Positions 24,823 to 32,555 of a DNA stretch of 52,554 bases are shown here, one piece after another; positions within the stretch are counted from its first letter, which is position 1, and every line of letters starts with the position of its first letter. Under the pieces are notes generated by a model. That model was not told the origin of the DNA and searched no databases. It was given only the letters and a program-made list of their open reading frames with translations. A program made the position numbers and the translations under genes. The stretch is from Pseudomonadota bacterium (lineage in GTDB: Bacteria; Pseudomonadota; Alphaproteobacteria; Rhizobiales; Xanthobacteraceae), in the NCBI GenBank assembly GCA_023422775.1, contig JAFAGM010000058.1, positions 1 to 52,554 of the forward strand, in the 5' to 3' direction.

Positions 24823-25253
24823 ACGCCGCCGCTATAGGCCGCGCGACCCATCAGGTTGATTACCGCATCGGCGCCGGGGCCGGTCGCGAGCGCCAGTTCG
24901 AGCGGAGCCTTGTCGTCGAGCATCGGGTGCGGCCGCTCGAGAAACGCCCGTACCTTGTCCTCGTCACGGAAGACATCGATGCCAAAGGCGAACACCTTGG
25001 CGACGCGCGCGAGCCGGTCGCTTTCCTCGCTGGTCAAAAGCTGCTTCTGCTTCCGCCGTCGCTCGAGCGTTGGCTTGGGCACGACGCGGTAGGTAAAGCG
25101 GCGGACATCGTTCGGGCTGACGCGCCCTGCGAATTTGTCCAGCGCCGAGACCGGCAGGCCCTTCTCGACGGAATAGGCGAGCGTCAGCGTCGTCTCGGCA
25201 TTCTTCGGCTTGACGCCGAGCAGTTCGGCGGCGGTTGCAGCCCGGTAGCTCAT
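24819..25253 (-). CDS. Xre/MbcA/ParS-type antitoxin
   Basis: A 144-residue antitoxin partner of the RES toxin. The N-terminal part (MSYRAATAAELLGV...VSALDKFAGRV) is the Xre-like HTH that binds DNA, and the C-terminal part (about 70-144, RLARVAKVFAFGIDVFRDED then FLERPHPMLDDKAPLELALA) is the DUF2384/MbcA toxin-binding domain, ending GADAVINLMGRAAYSGGV. ATG 25253 with TGAGG six bases upstream is preferred; the frame remains open 18 codons further through the promoter. Direct repeats in the promoter are likely its operator. Confidence 0.9.
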   Translation of the reverse strand: MSYRAATAAELLGVKPKNAETTLTLAYSVEKGLPVSALDKFAGRVSPNDVRRFTYRVVPKPTLERRRKQKQLLTSEESDRLARVAKVFAFGIDVFRDEDKVRAFLERPHPMLDDKAPLELALATGPGADAVINLMGRAAYSGGV

Positions 25254-25271
25254 GGAAACCTCAGGATCAAT

Positions 25272-25307
25272 TGAGGCAAATATAAGCATCAGATGAGGTT
25301 TGGTCAA
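25272..25307 (-). promoter_or_regulatory. RES/Xre operon promoter with operator repeats
   Basis: On the minus strand TTGACC (25307-25302), a 17-base spacer and TATATT (25284-25279): a near-consensus sigma-70 promoter, rare in this GC-rich window. Two direct repeats CCTCATCTGA and CCTCAATTGA flank the -10, with their CCTCA starts 22 bases (two helical turns) apart. They are probable antitoxin sites. Confidence 0.7.
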
Positions 25308-25331
25308 TGCACCCGTCCGGCCGGCCGTGCT

Positions 25332-26033
25332 TCAGGCGTAGCCCACCCAGCCGCGCCAGGTAAAGGCGGCGTAGAACATCTCGACATCCCGGAAGCCGGC
25401 CTCGCTCAGAACGCGCGCGTCCTGTTCCGGGCTGAGCAGGCTCAGATTGGCATCGACGGCGGCGCGAGCGGTGTTGGCCTTGTCCGGGTCGGCGCCGGAT
25501 GCGATCGCATACGCTGCGTAGCGCGATAGCCATCGTGCGCGCTCGCCGGTGGCTTGCGGAAAACTGGAATGGGCGGCGACGAAGGGAGCGCCGGACTTCA
25601 GGCGGCGGTGAATTTCCCGCGCGGTTCGCCGCCGTTCGTCGGCGTCGAGGAAATGCAGCGTGAGCAGGCATGTGGCGGCATCGAACGGCCCGTCGGGCGC
25701 ATCGTCGATATAGCCCTGCTGCAACTCGACGCGCGCATTGAACGGCCCGAGCGTCCGCTCGGCCAGCTTCAGCATCTCCGCGGCGGGATCGACGCCGACG
25801 AAGCGCCAGTGCGGCTCCGCCGCCGCCAATGCCTTCAACTCGAGGCCACCGCCGGCGCCCAGCACCAGCACCTGGGCGTCCGGCGCCGTCCGTTCCGCGA
25901 GCAGGATGCGGGTCATGCGATGCAGGTCCGAATAGCCGGGCACGAAGCGCGGCGGCCCTTCGGCATAGCGCGTCACCGCCTCGGGGTCGGAAAAGTGCGC
26001 CTGCCATGCCTGCGCTGCTGCTTCATGATGCAT
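25332..26033 (-). CDS. Class I SAM-dependent methyltransferase
   Basis: A 233-residue methyltransferase. SAM motif I is VLVLGAGGGLELKAL, motif II ends in FVGVDPAAEMLKLAER, and FDAATCLLTLHFLD is the post-I/motif IV part. It carries the Methyltransf_12/25-type core and ends FYAAFTWRGWVGYA. ATG 26033 has GGAGA at the right distance; an earlier ATG at 26069 is possible. It overlaps the upstream Rrf2 gene by 11 bases and is co-transcribed with it, so expression is probably under Rrf2 control. The acceptor substrate is unknown. Confidence 0.85.
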   Translation of the reverse strand: MHHEAAAQAWQAHFSDPEAVTRYAEGPPRFVPGYSDLHRMTRILLAERTAPDAQVLVLGAGGGLELKALAAAEPHWRFVGVDPAAEMLKLAERTLGPFNARVELQQGYIDDAPDGPFDAATCLLTLHFLDADERRRTAREIHRRLKSGAPFVAAHSSFPQATGERARWLSRYAAYAIASGADPDKANTARAAVDANLSLLSPEQDARVLSEAGFRDVEMFYAAFTWRGWVGYA

Positions 26034-26487
26034 GGACGGTCTCCAGTCGATGTCGGTTGCGCCGGTCACCCAGGCGCTTGTGAAAATCGGCGTTCAGCAT
26101 CGCGAGCGTCACGTTGCCGAGCCGCGACAGCAGCAGCGCCTCCGCATCGGCGAACGCCTGATCGAGTGCGGCATTCACGGCCTGCTCGACGAGACATTTG
26201 GGTGATTCCGCCCTGTTTCCCACGGCGAACAGCGATGGCTGGCCGAGCGCATCGTAGACGTCCCGCAGCGATATCGTCGCGAGGTCGCGCTCGAGCGTCC
26301 ATCCGCCGCCATGGCCCTTCTCCGACCGGACAAGGCCGTGATCCCGCAGCCCGGACATCATCCGCCGGATCACCACCGGATTGGTATCCATGGCCTTCGC
26401 CAGCGCCTCTGACGTCAGCGGCGCCTTCTGCCCGGCCATGTGGAGCAGGACGTGCAGCACGCCGGACAATCGACTGTCTCTTCTCAT
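26023..26487 (-). CDS. Rrf2 family transcriptional regulator
   Basis: A 154-residue Rrf2-family winged-helix regulator: MRRDSRLSGVLHVLLHMAG, LAKAMDTNPVVIRRMMSGL (recognition helix) and GHGGGWTLERDLATISLRDVY are characteristic. Only one Cys (about 98) is present, so it lacks the three-Cys Fe-S site of IscR/NsrR and resembles the CymR/YwnA cluster-free branch. It sits first in a two-gene unit with the methyltransferase. TGTAA-N9-TTACA overlaps its start codon and may be an autoregulatory site. Confidence 0.88.
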   Translation of the reverse strand: MRRDSRLSGVLHVLLHMAGQKAPLTSEALAKAMDTNPVVIRRMMSGLRDHGLVRSEKGHGGGWTLERDLATISLRDVYDALGQPSLFAVGNRAESPKCLVEQAVNAALDQAFADAEALLLSRLGNVTLAMLNADFHKRLGDRRNRHRLETVHAS

Positions 26488-26505
26488 GTAACTATTGATA
26501 TTACA
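26487..26505. promoter_or_regulatory. Inverted repeat at Rrf2 start
   Basis: TGTAA (26487-26491) and TTACA (26501-26505) separated by nine bases, in an AT-rich patch immediately ahead of the Rrf2 ATG. Half-sites are short, so this is only a candidate operator. Confidence 0.4.
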
Positions 26506-26586
26506 TATATGGATGGCCGGTCAAGCCGCAGCAATCGAGATGGAAGTCCCCGGATCGGCATTCGCGACCGTCGGTCGCAGTCTTTT

Positions 26587-26623
26587 TATAAGTATTGACT
26601 TATATAAGCTTGGGCCGTTATTT
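26587..26623 (+). promoter_or_regulatory. SRPBCC-arsR operon promoter with ArsR operator
   Basis: A perfect inverted repeat TATAAGT (26587-26593), ATTG, ACTTATA (26598-26604). It contains the -35 TTGACT (26595-26600), followed after 17 bases by TTATTT (26618-26623). The SRPBCC start is 28 bases downstream. ArsR-type repressors bind such palindromes over their own promoters. Confidence 0.65.
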
Positions 26624-26651
26624 CTTCGTCCGGAAAACAGGGAGGTCCGGA

Positions 26652-27314
26652 ATGGATATCGATGTCGCCAGGGTGCTGGGGCTCGTCACGCGCTCGGTTC
26701 GCAATTTCGAGAAGGATGGGAAGCCGGCGAGTGCGGTGACGCTGTCGCGGCTCTACGACACCAGCGTCGATGACCTCTGGGACGCGCTGACCAGCAAGGA
26801 ACGTATCCCGCGCTGGTTCCTGCCGGTCGAGGGCGACCTCAATCTGGGCGGACGGTACCAGCTCAAGGGCAATGCGGGCGGGACCGTCACGGCGTGTACG
26901 CCGCCGCGTCACTTTGCAGCGACGTGGGAATTCGGCGGCGGGACGAGTTGGATCGACGTCAAGCTGGCGGCAGAGCGCGAACAGGCGCGGCTGACGCTGG
27001 AGCACACGGCGATCATGGAGGATCACTGGAACCAGTTCGGTCCGGGCGCGGTGGGGATCGGCTGGGATCTCGCCATCGCGGGCCTCGAGCGCTATCTTGC
27101 GACGGGGGCATCCGTCGACCATGAGACGGCCGAGGCGTGGATGGGCTCCCCGGAGGGCAAAGGGTTCATGGGTGAGAGCGGCGAGTTCTGGCGCGCGGCG
27201 CATGTCGCGAGCGGCGTCGATCCGGCTTCGGCCAAGGAACGGTCGGACCGGACCATCGCCTTCTTTCGCGGCGAGATCCCGCCCGATATGGCGCACCCGG
27301 GCACAGGAAGCTGA
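26652..27314 (+). CDS. SRPBCC/AHSA1-domain protein
   Basis: A 220-residue SRPBCC (START-like, AHSA1) protein with a hydrophobic ligand-binding helix-grip fold: LYDTSVDDLWDALTSKERIP, RWFLPVEGDLNLGGRYQLKG and CTPPRHFAATWEFGG match the family. An extra C-terminal region (about 140-220) contains GIGWDLAIAGLERYL. ATG 26652 follows GGAGGTCCGG. Its TGA overlaps the ATG of the ArsR gene by one base, a common arrangement in which the regulator controls the pair. Ligand unknown. Confidence 0.88.
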   Translation: MDIDVARVLGLVTRSVRNFEKDGKPASAVTLSRLYDTSVDDLWDALTSKERIPRWFLPVEGDLNLGGRYQLKGNAGGTVTACTPPRHFAATWEFGGGTSWIDVKLAAEREQARLTLEHTAIMEDHWNQFGPGAVGIGWDLAIAGLERYLATGASVDHETAEAWMGSPEGKGFMGESGEFWRAAHVASGVDPASAKERSDRTIAFFRGEIPPDMAHPGTGS

Positions 27315-27676
27315 TGCACGTCTTCGAAGTCCTCGCCGATCCCGTACGCCGCCGCATCCTGGAACTGCTTGGTCCCGGTGAAATGGCGTCCGGCGAAGTG
27401 GTGGAGGCGATCGGCGCCGAATTCGGCATCACGCAGGCAGCGGTGTCGCAGCATCTCAAGGTGCTGCGCGAGAGCGGCTTTGCAACGGTGCGGGCGGAGG
27501 CGCAAAGACGACTCTATTCGGTGGATGCCGCGGGGCTTCAGGCGGTGGATGCGTGGATCGGCCGGTTCAGGCGTTTCTGGGAGCCGAAGCTCGACGCGCT
27601 GGCGACGGAGATCGCGCGCGGCAAACGGGAGCGGCGCAGGGCGCCAATCGCCAAACGTACCGGGAAGCGGGCTTGA
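27314..27676 (+). CDS. ArsR family winged-helix repressor
   Basis: A 120-residue ArsR/SmtB-type regulator: MHVFEVLADPVRRRILELLG, then ITQAAVSQHLKVLRESGFAT (recognition helix) and YSVDAAGLQAVDAWIGRFRRFWEP. No Cys pair is present, so it is not a metal sensor of the classical ArsR/CadC type but belongs to the SdpR/AHSA1-linked branch. It is translationally coupled to the SRPBCC gene and probably represses the operon through the palindrome at 26587-26604. Confidence 0.9.
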   Translation: MHVFEVLADPVRRRILELLGPGEMASGEVVEAIGAEFGITQAAVSQHLKVLRESGFATVRAEAQRRLYSVDAAGLQAVDAWIGRFRRFWEPKLDALATEIARGKRERRRAPIAKRTGKRA

Positions 27677-27731
27677 GACAGGATCACGCGCCAATGGTCG
27701 AACAACTCCACCAGATTACGGGTCGCGCGGC

Positions 27732-29147
27732 ATGTCTAACGAGTTGAATTGGCTTTCCGCCCGCGAGATGGTGCGGTGCTTTGCGGAGCGAGACTTGTCG
27801 CCGGTCGATGTGCTGGAAGCCACGCTCGCGCAACTGCATCGGGTCAATCCCGATCTCAACGCCATCTGCCTGCTGGATGAGGCGCAGGGCAGGCGGCTGG
27901 CCGCGGAATCGGCGGAACGCTGGCGGCGCGGTACGCCGCTCGGGCCGCTCGACGGCGTGCCGGTCGCCATCAAGGACACCTCGCATGTCGCGGGCTGGCC
28001 GACGCGCATCGGCTCGCACGCGACGCCGACGGGATCCAGCACGGAGGATACGCCCGGCGTCGCCCGCCTGCGCGAGGCCGGCGCGGTGTTCTTCTGCAAG
28101 ACGACGACGCCCGAATTCGGCTGGAAAGGCATCGCCGATAGCCCGCTCACCGGCATCACACGCAATCCCTGGGATACGTCGCGCACGTCAGGCGGCTCCA
28201 GCGGCGGCTCGGCCGCGCTGGTGGCGGCAGGCGTCGTGCCGCTGGCGAGCGGCGGTGACGGCGGCGGCTCGCTGCGGATTCCGGCGGCGTTCAGCGGCGT
28301 GTTCGGATTGAAGCCGAGCCATGGCGTGGTGCCGAACTTCCCGGGGCCGATCGGCACGCTCGCGGTCCATGGCGGCCTGTCGCGCGATGTCGCCGACAGC
28401 GCAGTTCTGTTGAACGTGATCACGCGGCCGGACGCGCGGGATTCCTTCGCCATTCCCTATCGCGGCCTCGACTATCTCGACGGCCTCGACGACGGCGTGG
28501 CTGACATGCGGATCGCATGGTCGCCCGATCTCGGTTTTCCCGGCGCTGACCCCGCCGTCGTGGCCGCGATGCAGCCGGCGATCGACGCGCTGGTACAGGG
28601 TGGCGCCAACGTGCAGCACGTCGCCCTCGATCTTTCCGGTGCGCGGCGGATCCTGGAAGCGATCTGGGGTGCATCGCACGCCGCGCTGGTGCGCGATTTC
28701 GATGATGCGCAACTGTCGGCGCTCGATCCCGGCCTGCTGCGGGTGGTCACTGCCGCAAAGGATATTTCCGCGAGCGAACTGCAGGCGGCCTATGCCGGGA
28801 TGCGCGCGCTGAGCCAGCAGATGCAGTTGTTTCATCAGGATTACGATCTCTTGCTGACGCCGACCGTTCCCATCACCGCTTTCGCTGCCGGCATCGATAC
28901 GCCGGACAGCACGCGCTTCCCGCAATGGTTCGACTGGACGCCGCTGACATGGCCATTCAACCTCACCCGCCAGCCCGCGGCGTCGGTGCCGTGCGGCTTT
29001 GTCGAGGGGCTGCCGATCGGTCTGCAGATCGTGGGGCCGATGTTCGCCGAGCCGAACATCCTCCGCGCCAGCCGCTGCGTCGAGCGGGCCTGCGCGACCG
29101 GCGCGCGGCCGGGCGTTGGCGACGGGTCCGCGCGAATTTCCGCTTGA
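27732..29147 (+). CDS. Amidase signature family hydrolase
   Basis: A 471-residue amidase-signature enzyme. The Lys of the Ser-cisSer-Lys triad is in VPVAIKDTSHVAG (about 79), the first Ser is in TSGGSSGGSAALVAAG (about 155), and the nucleophile Ser follows in GGDGGGSLRIPAAF. It lacks GatA-specific context (no gatB or gatC), so it is a catabolic amidase rather than an amidotransferase subunit. ATG 27732 is 55 bases after the ArsR gene, same strand, possibly read-through. Hydrolysis of an aliphatic or aryl amide is expected. Confidence 0.87.
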   Translation: MSNELNWLSAREMVRCFAERDLSPVDVLEATLAQLHRVNPDLNAICLLDEAQGRRLAAESAERWRRGTPLGPLDGVPVAIKDTSHVAGWPTRIGSHATPTGSSTEDTPGVARLREAGAVFFCKTTTPEFGWKGIADSPLTGITRNPWDTSRTSGGSSGGSAALVAAGVVPLASGGDGGGSLRIPAAFSGVFGLKPSHGVVPNFPGPIGTLAVHGGLSRDVADSAVLLNVITRPDARDSFAIPYRGLDYLDGLDDGVADMRIAWSPDLGFPGADPAVVAAMQPAIDALVQGGANVQHVALDLSGARRILEAIWGASHAALVRDFDDAQLSALDPGLLRVVTAAKDISASELQAAYAGMRALSQQMQLFHQDYDLLLTPTVPITAFAAGIDTPDSTRFPQWFDWTPLTWPFNLTRQPAASVPCGFVEGLPIGLQIVGPMFAEPNILRASRCVERACATGARPGVGDGSARISA

Positions 29148-29273
29148 AGCAGGCACATTTCCACGCAGCCGCCTTCACTCGCGAAAAAGTGAGGCGGGAT
29201 GGTCGTCGGTCTGTCGGCTCCAGCTGATCCGGTTCGTCTTCCACCCGCAGAACGCGGTGTTGGAGACAAGGAA

Positions 29274-30485
29274 ATGGAAAATTCTCGCTATCGCTGGGTG
29301 ATCGTCGCGGCCGGCGGCCTGCTTGGCTGCGTCGCGGTCGGCGGCATGTTTTCGCTCCCGGTATTCCTGCAGCCGATCGCCCGGGACACCGGCTGGTCGG
29401 TGACCGGCATATCCAGCGCCATGACCATCGGTTTCCTTGCAATGGCTTGCACCAGCATGATCTGGGGTACCTTGTCCGACAGGTTCGGTCCACTGCCGGT
29501 GGTGCTGACCGGCTCGGTCGTGCTGGCGGCAAGCCTTGGGCTGTCCAGCCTCGCGACATCGCTGCTCGCGTTCCAGTTCATCTTCGGGCTGCTGGTCGGC
29601 ATTGCCACCGCCGCGATCTTCGCGCCGATGATGGCGTGCGTCACCGGCTGGTTCGATACCCATCGCAGCCTTGCAGTGTCGCTGGTTTCCGCCGGCATGG
29701 GCATGGCGCCGATGACCATGTCGCCGCTGGCAGCATGGCTGGTCTCGAACCATGACTGGCGGACCTCGATGCAGATCGTGGCGCTGGTGATCGGCGCGAT
29801 CATGATTCCGGTTTCGCTGCTGGTGCGCCGCGCGCCTGCGCTCGATAGCGGGGCGTCCGTTCCGCCAGGGGTGGCGGGGCAGGCGGACATGTCGCTCGCA
29901 CAGGCGCTGCGCTCGCCGCAATTCATCATCCTGCTGCTGACGAACTTCTTCTGCTGCGCCACGCATTCCGGCCCGATCATCCATACCGTGAGCTATGCCG
30001 TCAGTTGCGGCATTCCGCTGATTGCCGCGGTCACCATCTACAGCGTCGAGGGCCTGGCCGGGATGGGTGGCCGCATTGCCTTCGGCCTGCTGGGCGACCG
30101 CTTCGGCGCCAAGCGCGTGCTGGTTCTGGGCCTGTTGGCGCAGGCGTTCGGTGCGCTCGGCTATGTCTTCGTGCGCGATCTCGCCGCGTTCTACGCGGTC
30201 GCGGCGCTGTTCGGCTTCATCTATGCCGGCACCATGCCGCTCTATGCCGTGCTGGCGCGCGAAAACTTTCCGCTGCGGATGATGGGCACCGTGATCGGCG
30301 GCACCGCCATGGCCGGCAGCCTCGGCATGGCGACAGGCCCGCTGGCCGGCGGTCTGATCTACGACACGTTTGCGAGTTACGCTTGGCTCTACGTCGGTTC
30401 GTGGGTCATGGGATTGGGTGCGTTCCTGATCATGATGACGTTCCGCCCGGTGCCGGTGGGAAGGACGGCGGCAGCGCCGGCGTAG
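29274..30485 (+). CDS. MFS transporter
   Basis: A 403-residue major facilitator with 12 predicted helices in two halves. The first half has the TM2-TM3 loop motif WGTLSDRFGP, the second half has FGLLGDRFGAKRVLVLG. The start MENSRYRWVIVAAGGLLGC is typical of the oxalate/formate and monocarboxylate-like MFS branch. ATG 29274 follows GGAGACAAGGAA. It lies 126 bases after the amidase and may export or import the amidase substrate or product; that link is inference. Confidence 0.88.
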   Translation: MENSRYRWVIVAAGGLLGCVAVGGMFSLPVFLQPIARDTGWSVTGISSAMTIGFLAMACTSMIWGTLSDRFGPLPVVLTGSVVLAASLGLSSLATSLLAFQFIFGLLVGIATAAIFAPMMACVTGWFDTHRSLAVSLVSAGMGMAPMTMSPLAAWLVSNHDWRTSMQIVALVIGAIMIPVSLLVRRAPALDSGASVPPGVAGQADMSLAQALRSPQFIILLLTNFFCCATHSGPIIHTVSYAVSCGIPLIAAVTIYSVEGLAGMGGRIAFGLLGDRFGAKRVLVLGLLAQAFGALGYVFVRDLAAFYAVAALFGFIYAGTMPLYAVLARENFPLRMMGTVIGGTAMAGSLGMATGPLAGGLIYDTFASYAWLYVGSWVMGLGAFLIMMTFRPVPVGRTAAAPA

Positions 30486-30494
30486 TTCTCTCCG

Positions 30495-30536
30495 TCGTCA
30501 TTCCGGGGCGCGCCTCTTGGCGCGAACCCGAAATGA
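30495..30536. repeat. Palindromic repeat between convergent genes
   Basis: CGTCATTCCGGGGCGCG...CGCGAACCCGAAATG forms an imperfect hairpin between the MFS and deformylase-like stops. It resembles a dispersed Bradyrhizobium repeat and may serve as a bidirectional terminator. Confidence 0.5.
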
Positions 30537-30547
30537 TGGAGTCCATC

Positions 30548-31045
30548 TCACCTCCGCGAAATCTTCTCAAACCGCTTGATCAGCCGCTCGCGCTTGAGCC
30601 GGGACAGCCGCTGGATCCAGAACATGCCGTTGAGCTGGTCGATCTCATGCTGGTGGCACACCGCGCGCAGGCCCTGCGATTCCTCGGTCTGCATGTTGCC
30701 GTCGAGATCCTGATAGCTGATCCGGACGCGCGCATGACGCTCGATGTCGTCATTGACTCCAGGCATCGAGACGCTGCCTTCCTGGTGCATGATCATCTCG
30801 GGCGAAGCCCAGATAATTTCCGGATTGACGTAGGTCCGCGCGCCACTGACCGGATCGAGGTCGAGCACCACGACCCGCAGGGAAATCCCGACATGCGGCG
30901 CGGTGATCCCGATCCCCGGCGCGGCATGCATGGTTTCCAGCAAGTCCTCAGCCAGTTCGCGCAGTGCATCGTCGAACACCGTCACCGGCTGCGCCGGAAG
31001 GGCGAGCCGCGGATCGGGATAACGGACGATGGGGCGAATGGTCAT
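30548..31045 (-). CDS. Peptide deformylase-like protein, active site degenerate
   Basis: A 165-residue protein with the full deformylase fold pattern but altered motifs. Motif 1 is GIGITAPH (44-51) rather than GxGxAAxQ. Motif 2 is E89-G-S91-V-S, with Ser replacing the metal-binding Cys of EGCLS. Motif 3 is H133-E-I-D-Q137, with Gln replacing the second His of HExxH. Two of three metal ligands are therefore lost while H133 and E134 remain. ATG 31045 (MTIRPIVRYPDP) is the family start. It is unlikely to be the housekeeping enzyme; it could be inactive, bind a different metal or have a new role. Confidence 0.85.
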   Translation of the reverse strand: MTIRPIVRYPDPRLALPAQPVTVFDDALRELAEDLLETMHAAPGIGITAPHVGISLRVVVLDLDPVSGARTYVNPEIIWASPEMIMHQEGSVSMPGVNDDIERHARVRISYQDLDGNMQTEESQGLRAVCHQHEIDQLNGMFWIQRLSRLKRERLIKRFEKISRR

Positions 31046-31230
31046 CGGATCAACGCAAGTCCAGGTCATCGTGTTTGCATGCTTGCTCGCAAGGGCTACG
31101 CGACTGCGTAGCGTCGCGTGCAACGATGGGTATGCTTCTTCTGGTGCGACATATCAATCCGACGGGCAAATCGCCAAAAGTCCGGCCATCCCTTTGCGCA
31201 AGAACATTTCGCTCGATCACGAAGGCGTTA

Positions 31231-31281
31231 AACCAAATGGTTGACTATCCGCGATGTGCGTCTATACTAAACCATATGGTT
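31231..31281 (+). promoter_or_regulatory. Promoter with two ArsR-type operators
   Basis: AACCAAATGGTT (31231-31242) and the perfect palindrome AACCATATGGTT (31270-31281) are repeated 39 bases apart, both followed by GA. The -35 TTGACT (31241-31246) and -10 TATACT (31263-31268) have a 16-base spacer. The second site also contains the ATG of the broken arsR. The sites look intact though the regulator gene is not. Confidence 0.7.
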
Positions 31282-31440
31282 GAATATTCGGTTCATCTCG
31301 ACGCCGTTTTTCATGCGCTGGCGGACCCAACGCGGCGGGCGATACTTGGTCATCTGGCGACGCGGGGAATGCACCATCGGGGAACTCGCGACCCCGTTCC
31401 GCATGAGTTTCGCGGGCGCCTCGAAGCAGGCGGCTGCCGG
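31276..31440 (+). pseudogene. Broken ArsR family repressor
   Basis: The first 30 codons read like a normal ArsR (MVEYSVHLDAVFHALADPTR then RAILGHL). Near 31358-31364 one extra base shifts the frame; the family continuation ECTIGELATPFRMSFAGASK is found in another frame, and everything after it (recognition helix end and C-terminal half) is missing. The first frame happens to stay open into the DUF899 gene, but that joined product is not plausible. It was probably the regulator of the DUF899 gene. Confidence 0.75.
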
Positions 31441-31497
31441 CCTGAGCCGGCACGTCGAAAGCACACGACAACCATCGCAACAAGCAGGAGGTTAGCC

Positions 31498-32244
31498 ATG
31501 AAGACCAATGTCGTTTCAGCGAAGGAATGGGAAGCCGCGCGCCAGCAGATGCTGGTGAAAGAGAAGGCCGCAACGCGCGCCCGTGACGCGCTGGCCGCGG
31601 AGCGTCGGCGGATGCCGTGGATGGCCGTTGAAAAAAGTTACGCATTCGACGGACCCGGCGGCAAGGCGAGCCTGCTCGACCTGTTCGACGGCCGCCGTCA
31701 GTTGATCGTCTACCGCGCATTCTACGAGCCCGGTGTATTCGGCTGGCCCGATCATGCCTGCCGCGGCTGCTCGATGGTGGCGGACCAGGTCGCCCACGTC
31801 GCCCATCTCAACGCCCGCGACACCACGCTCGCCTTCGTCTCGCGCGCGCCGCAGGCCGATATCACACGCCTGAAGGCGCGCATGGGCTGGCAGATGATCC
31901 CCTGGTACACCGTCACCGACAGCTTCGATGCGGACTTCGGCGTCGGCGAGTGGCACGGCACCAACGTGTTCATCCACGACGGCGGCAGGATCTACCGCAG
32001 CTACTTCATCAACAATCGCGGCGACGAGCAGATGGGCGGCACCTGGAACTATCTCGACATCACGCCGCTCGGCCGGCAGGAGGTGTGGGAGGACTCGCCG
32101 GAGGGTTACCCGCAGACCCAGACCTACAAGTGGTGGAACTGGCACGACAGCTACGTCGAAGGCGAAGCGCCTGACAAGAGATGGGTCGAGGTATCGGACA
32201 CCGGCGAGGCTGCGTTCCGGAAGGAGGCGGGCGCGAAGCCATGA
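31498..32244 (+). CDS. DUF899 family thioredoxin-like protein
   Basis: A 248-residue DUF899 protein. The core LIVYRAFYEPGVFGWPDHAC and RGCSMVADQVAHVAHLNARD, and then WYTVTDSFDADFGVGEWHGTN, are family hallmarks, and the C-terminal part has WNYLDITPLGRQE and WWNWHDSY. The fold is thioredoxin/peroxiredoxin-like with Cys around residues 87 and 90, but no activity is established. ATG 31498 has GGAGG eight bases upstream. Its stop overlaps the following membrane-protein start by 4 bases. A fossil ArsR gene and live-looking ArsR operators lie upstream. Confidence 0.87.
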   Translation: MKTNVVSAKEWEAARQQMLVKEKAATRARDALAAERRRMPWMAVEKSYAFDGPGGKASLLDLFDGRRQLIVYRAFYEPGVFGWPDHACRGCSMVADQVAHVAHLNARDTTLAFVSRAPQADITRLKARMGWQMIPWYTVTDSFDADFGVGEWHGTNVFIHDGGRIYRSYFINNRGDEQMGGTWNYLDITPLGRQEVWEDSPEGYPQTQTYKWWNWHDSYVEGEAPDKRWVEVSDTGEAAFRKEAGAKP

Positions 32245-32477
32245 GCGAAGCCTGCAGCGGCGCAGCGGCGTCAGGCGTAGCCGGCTGGCTGTCGCTCGCG
32301 GCTGCGCCGACCTTCGCGGTCATGGCGCTGCTGACGCATTTCGGCAGTAGTCCGCTGGAGACGCTGTGTTCGACGGGCACCTCATTGCACCTCGGCGGCA
32401 TGGTCCCGATGTACCTGTTGATGAGCGCCTTTCACTCCGGCCCCTGGCTGAAGCTGATCGGCGGTCGCCTGACTTGA
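32241..32477 (+). CDS. Small membrane protein after DUF899 gene
   Basis: A 78-residue protein with two hydrophobic helices (about 14-33 and 47-62), starting MSEACSGAAASGVAGWLSLA. ATG 32241 overlaps the DUF899 stop by 4 bases, which supports translation. I recognise it as a small DUF-type membrane partner often found after DUF899-like genes, but give no function. Third-position GC is as high as in its neighbours. Confidence 0.7.
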   Translation: MSEACSGAAASGVAGWLSLAAAPTFAVMALLTHFGSSPLETLCSTGTSLHLGGMVPMYLLMSAFHSGPWLKLIGGRLT

Positions 32478-32555
32478 CGCGGCGGCCGCAAGCGACGATG
32501 GAGAGAGGAGGATATTGCCGGATAAAACTCCAGGCCAACAACAAGAGGAAACTCC

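Noticed and set aside
30964..32244. One open frame joining the arsR remnant to the DUF899 protein, suggesting a fusion
   Set aside because: The arsR part is frameshifted and deleted, and DUF899 has its own SD and ATG at 31498. The open join is accidental.
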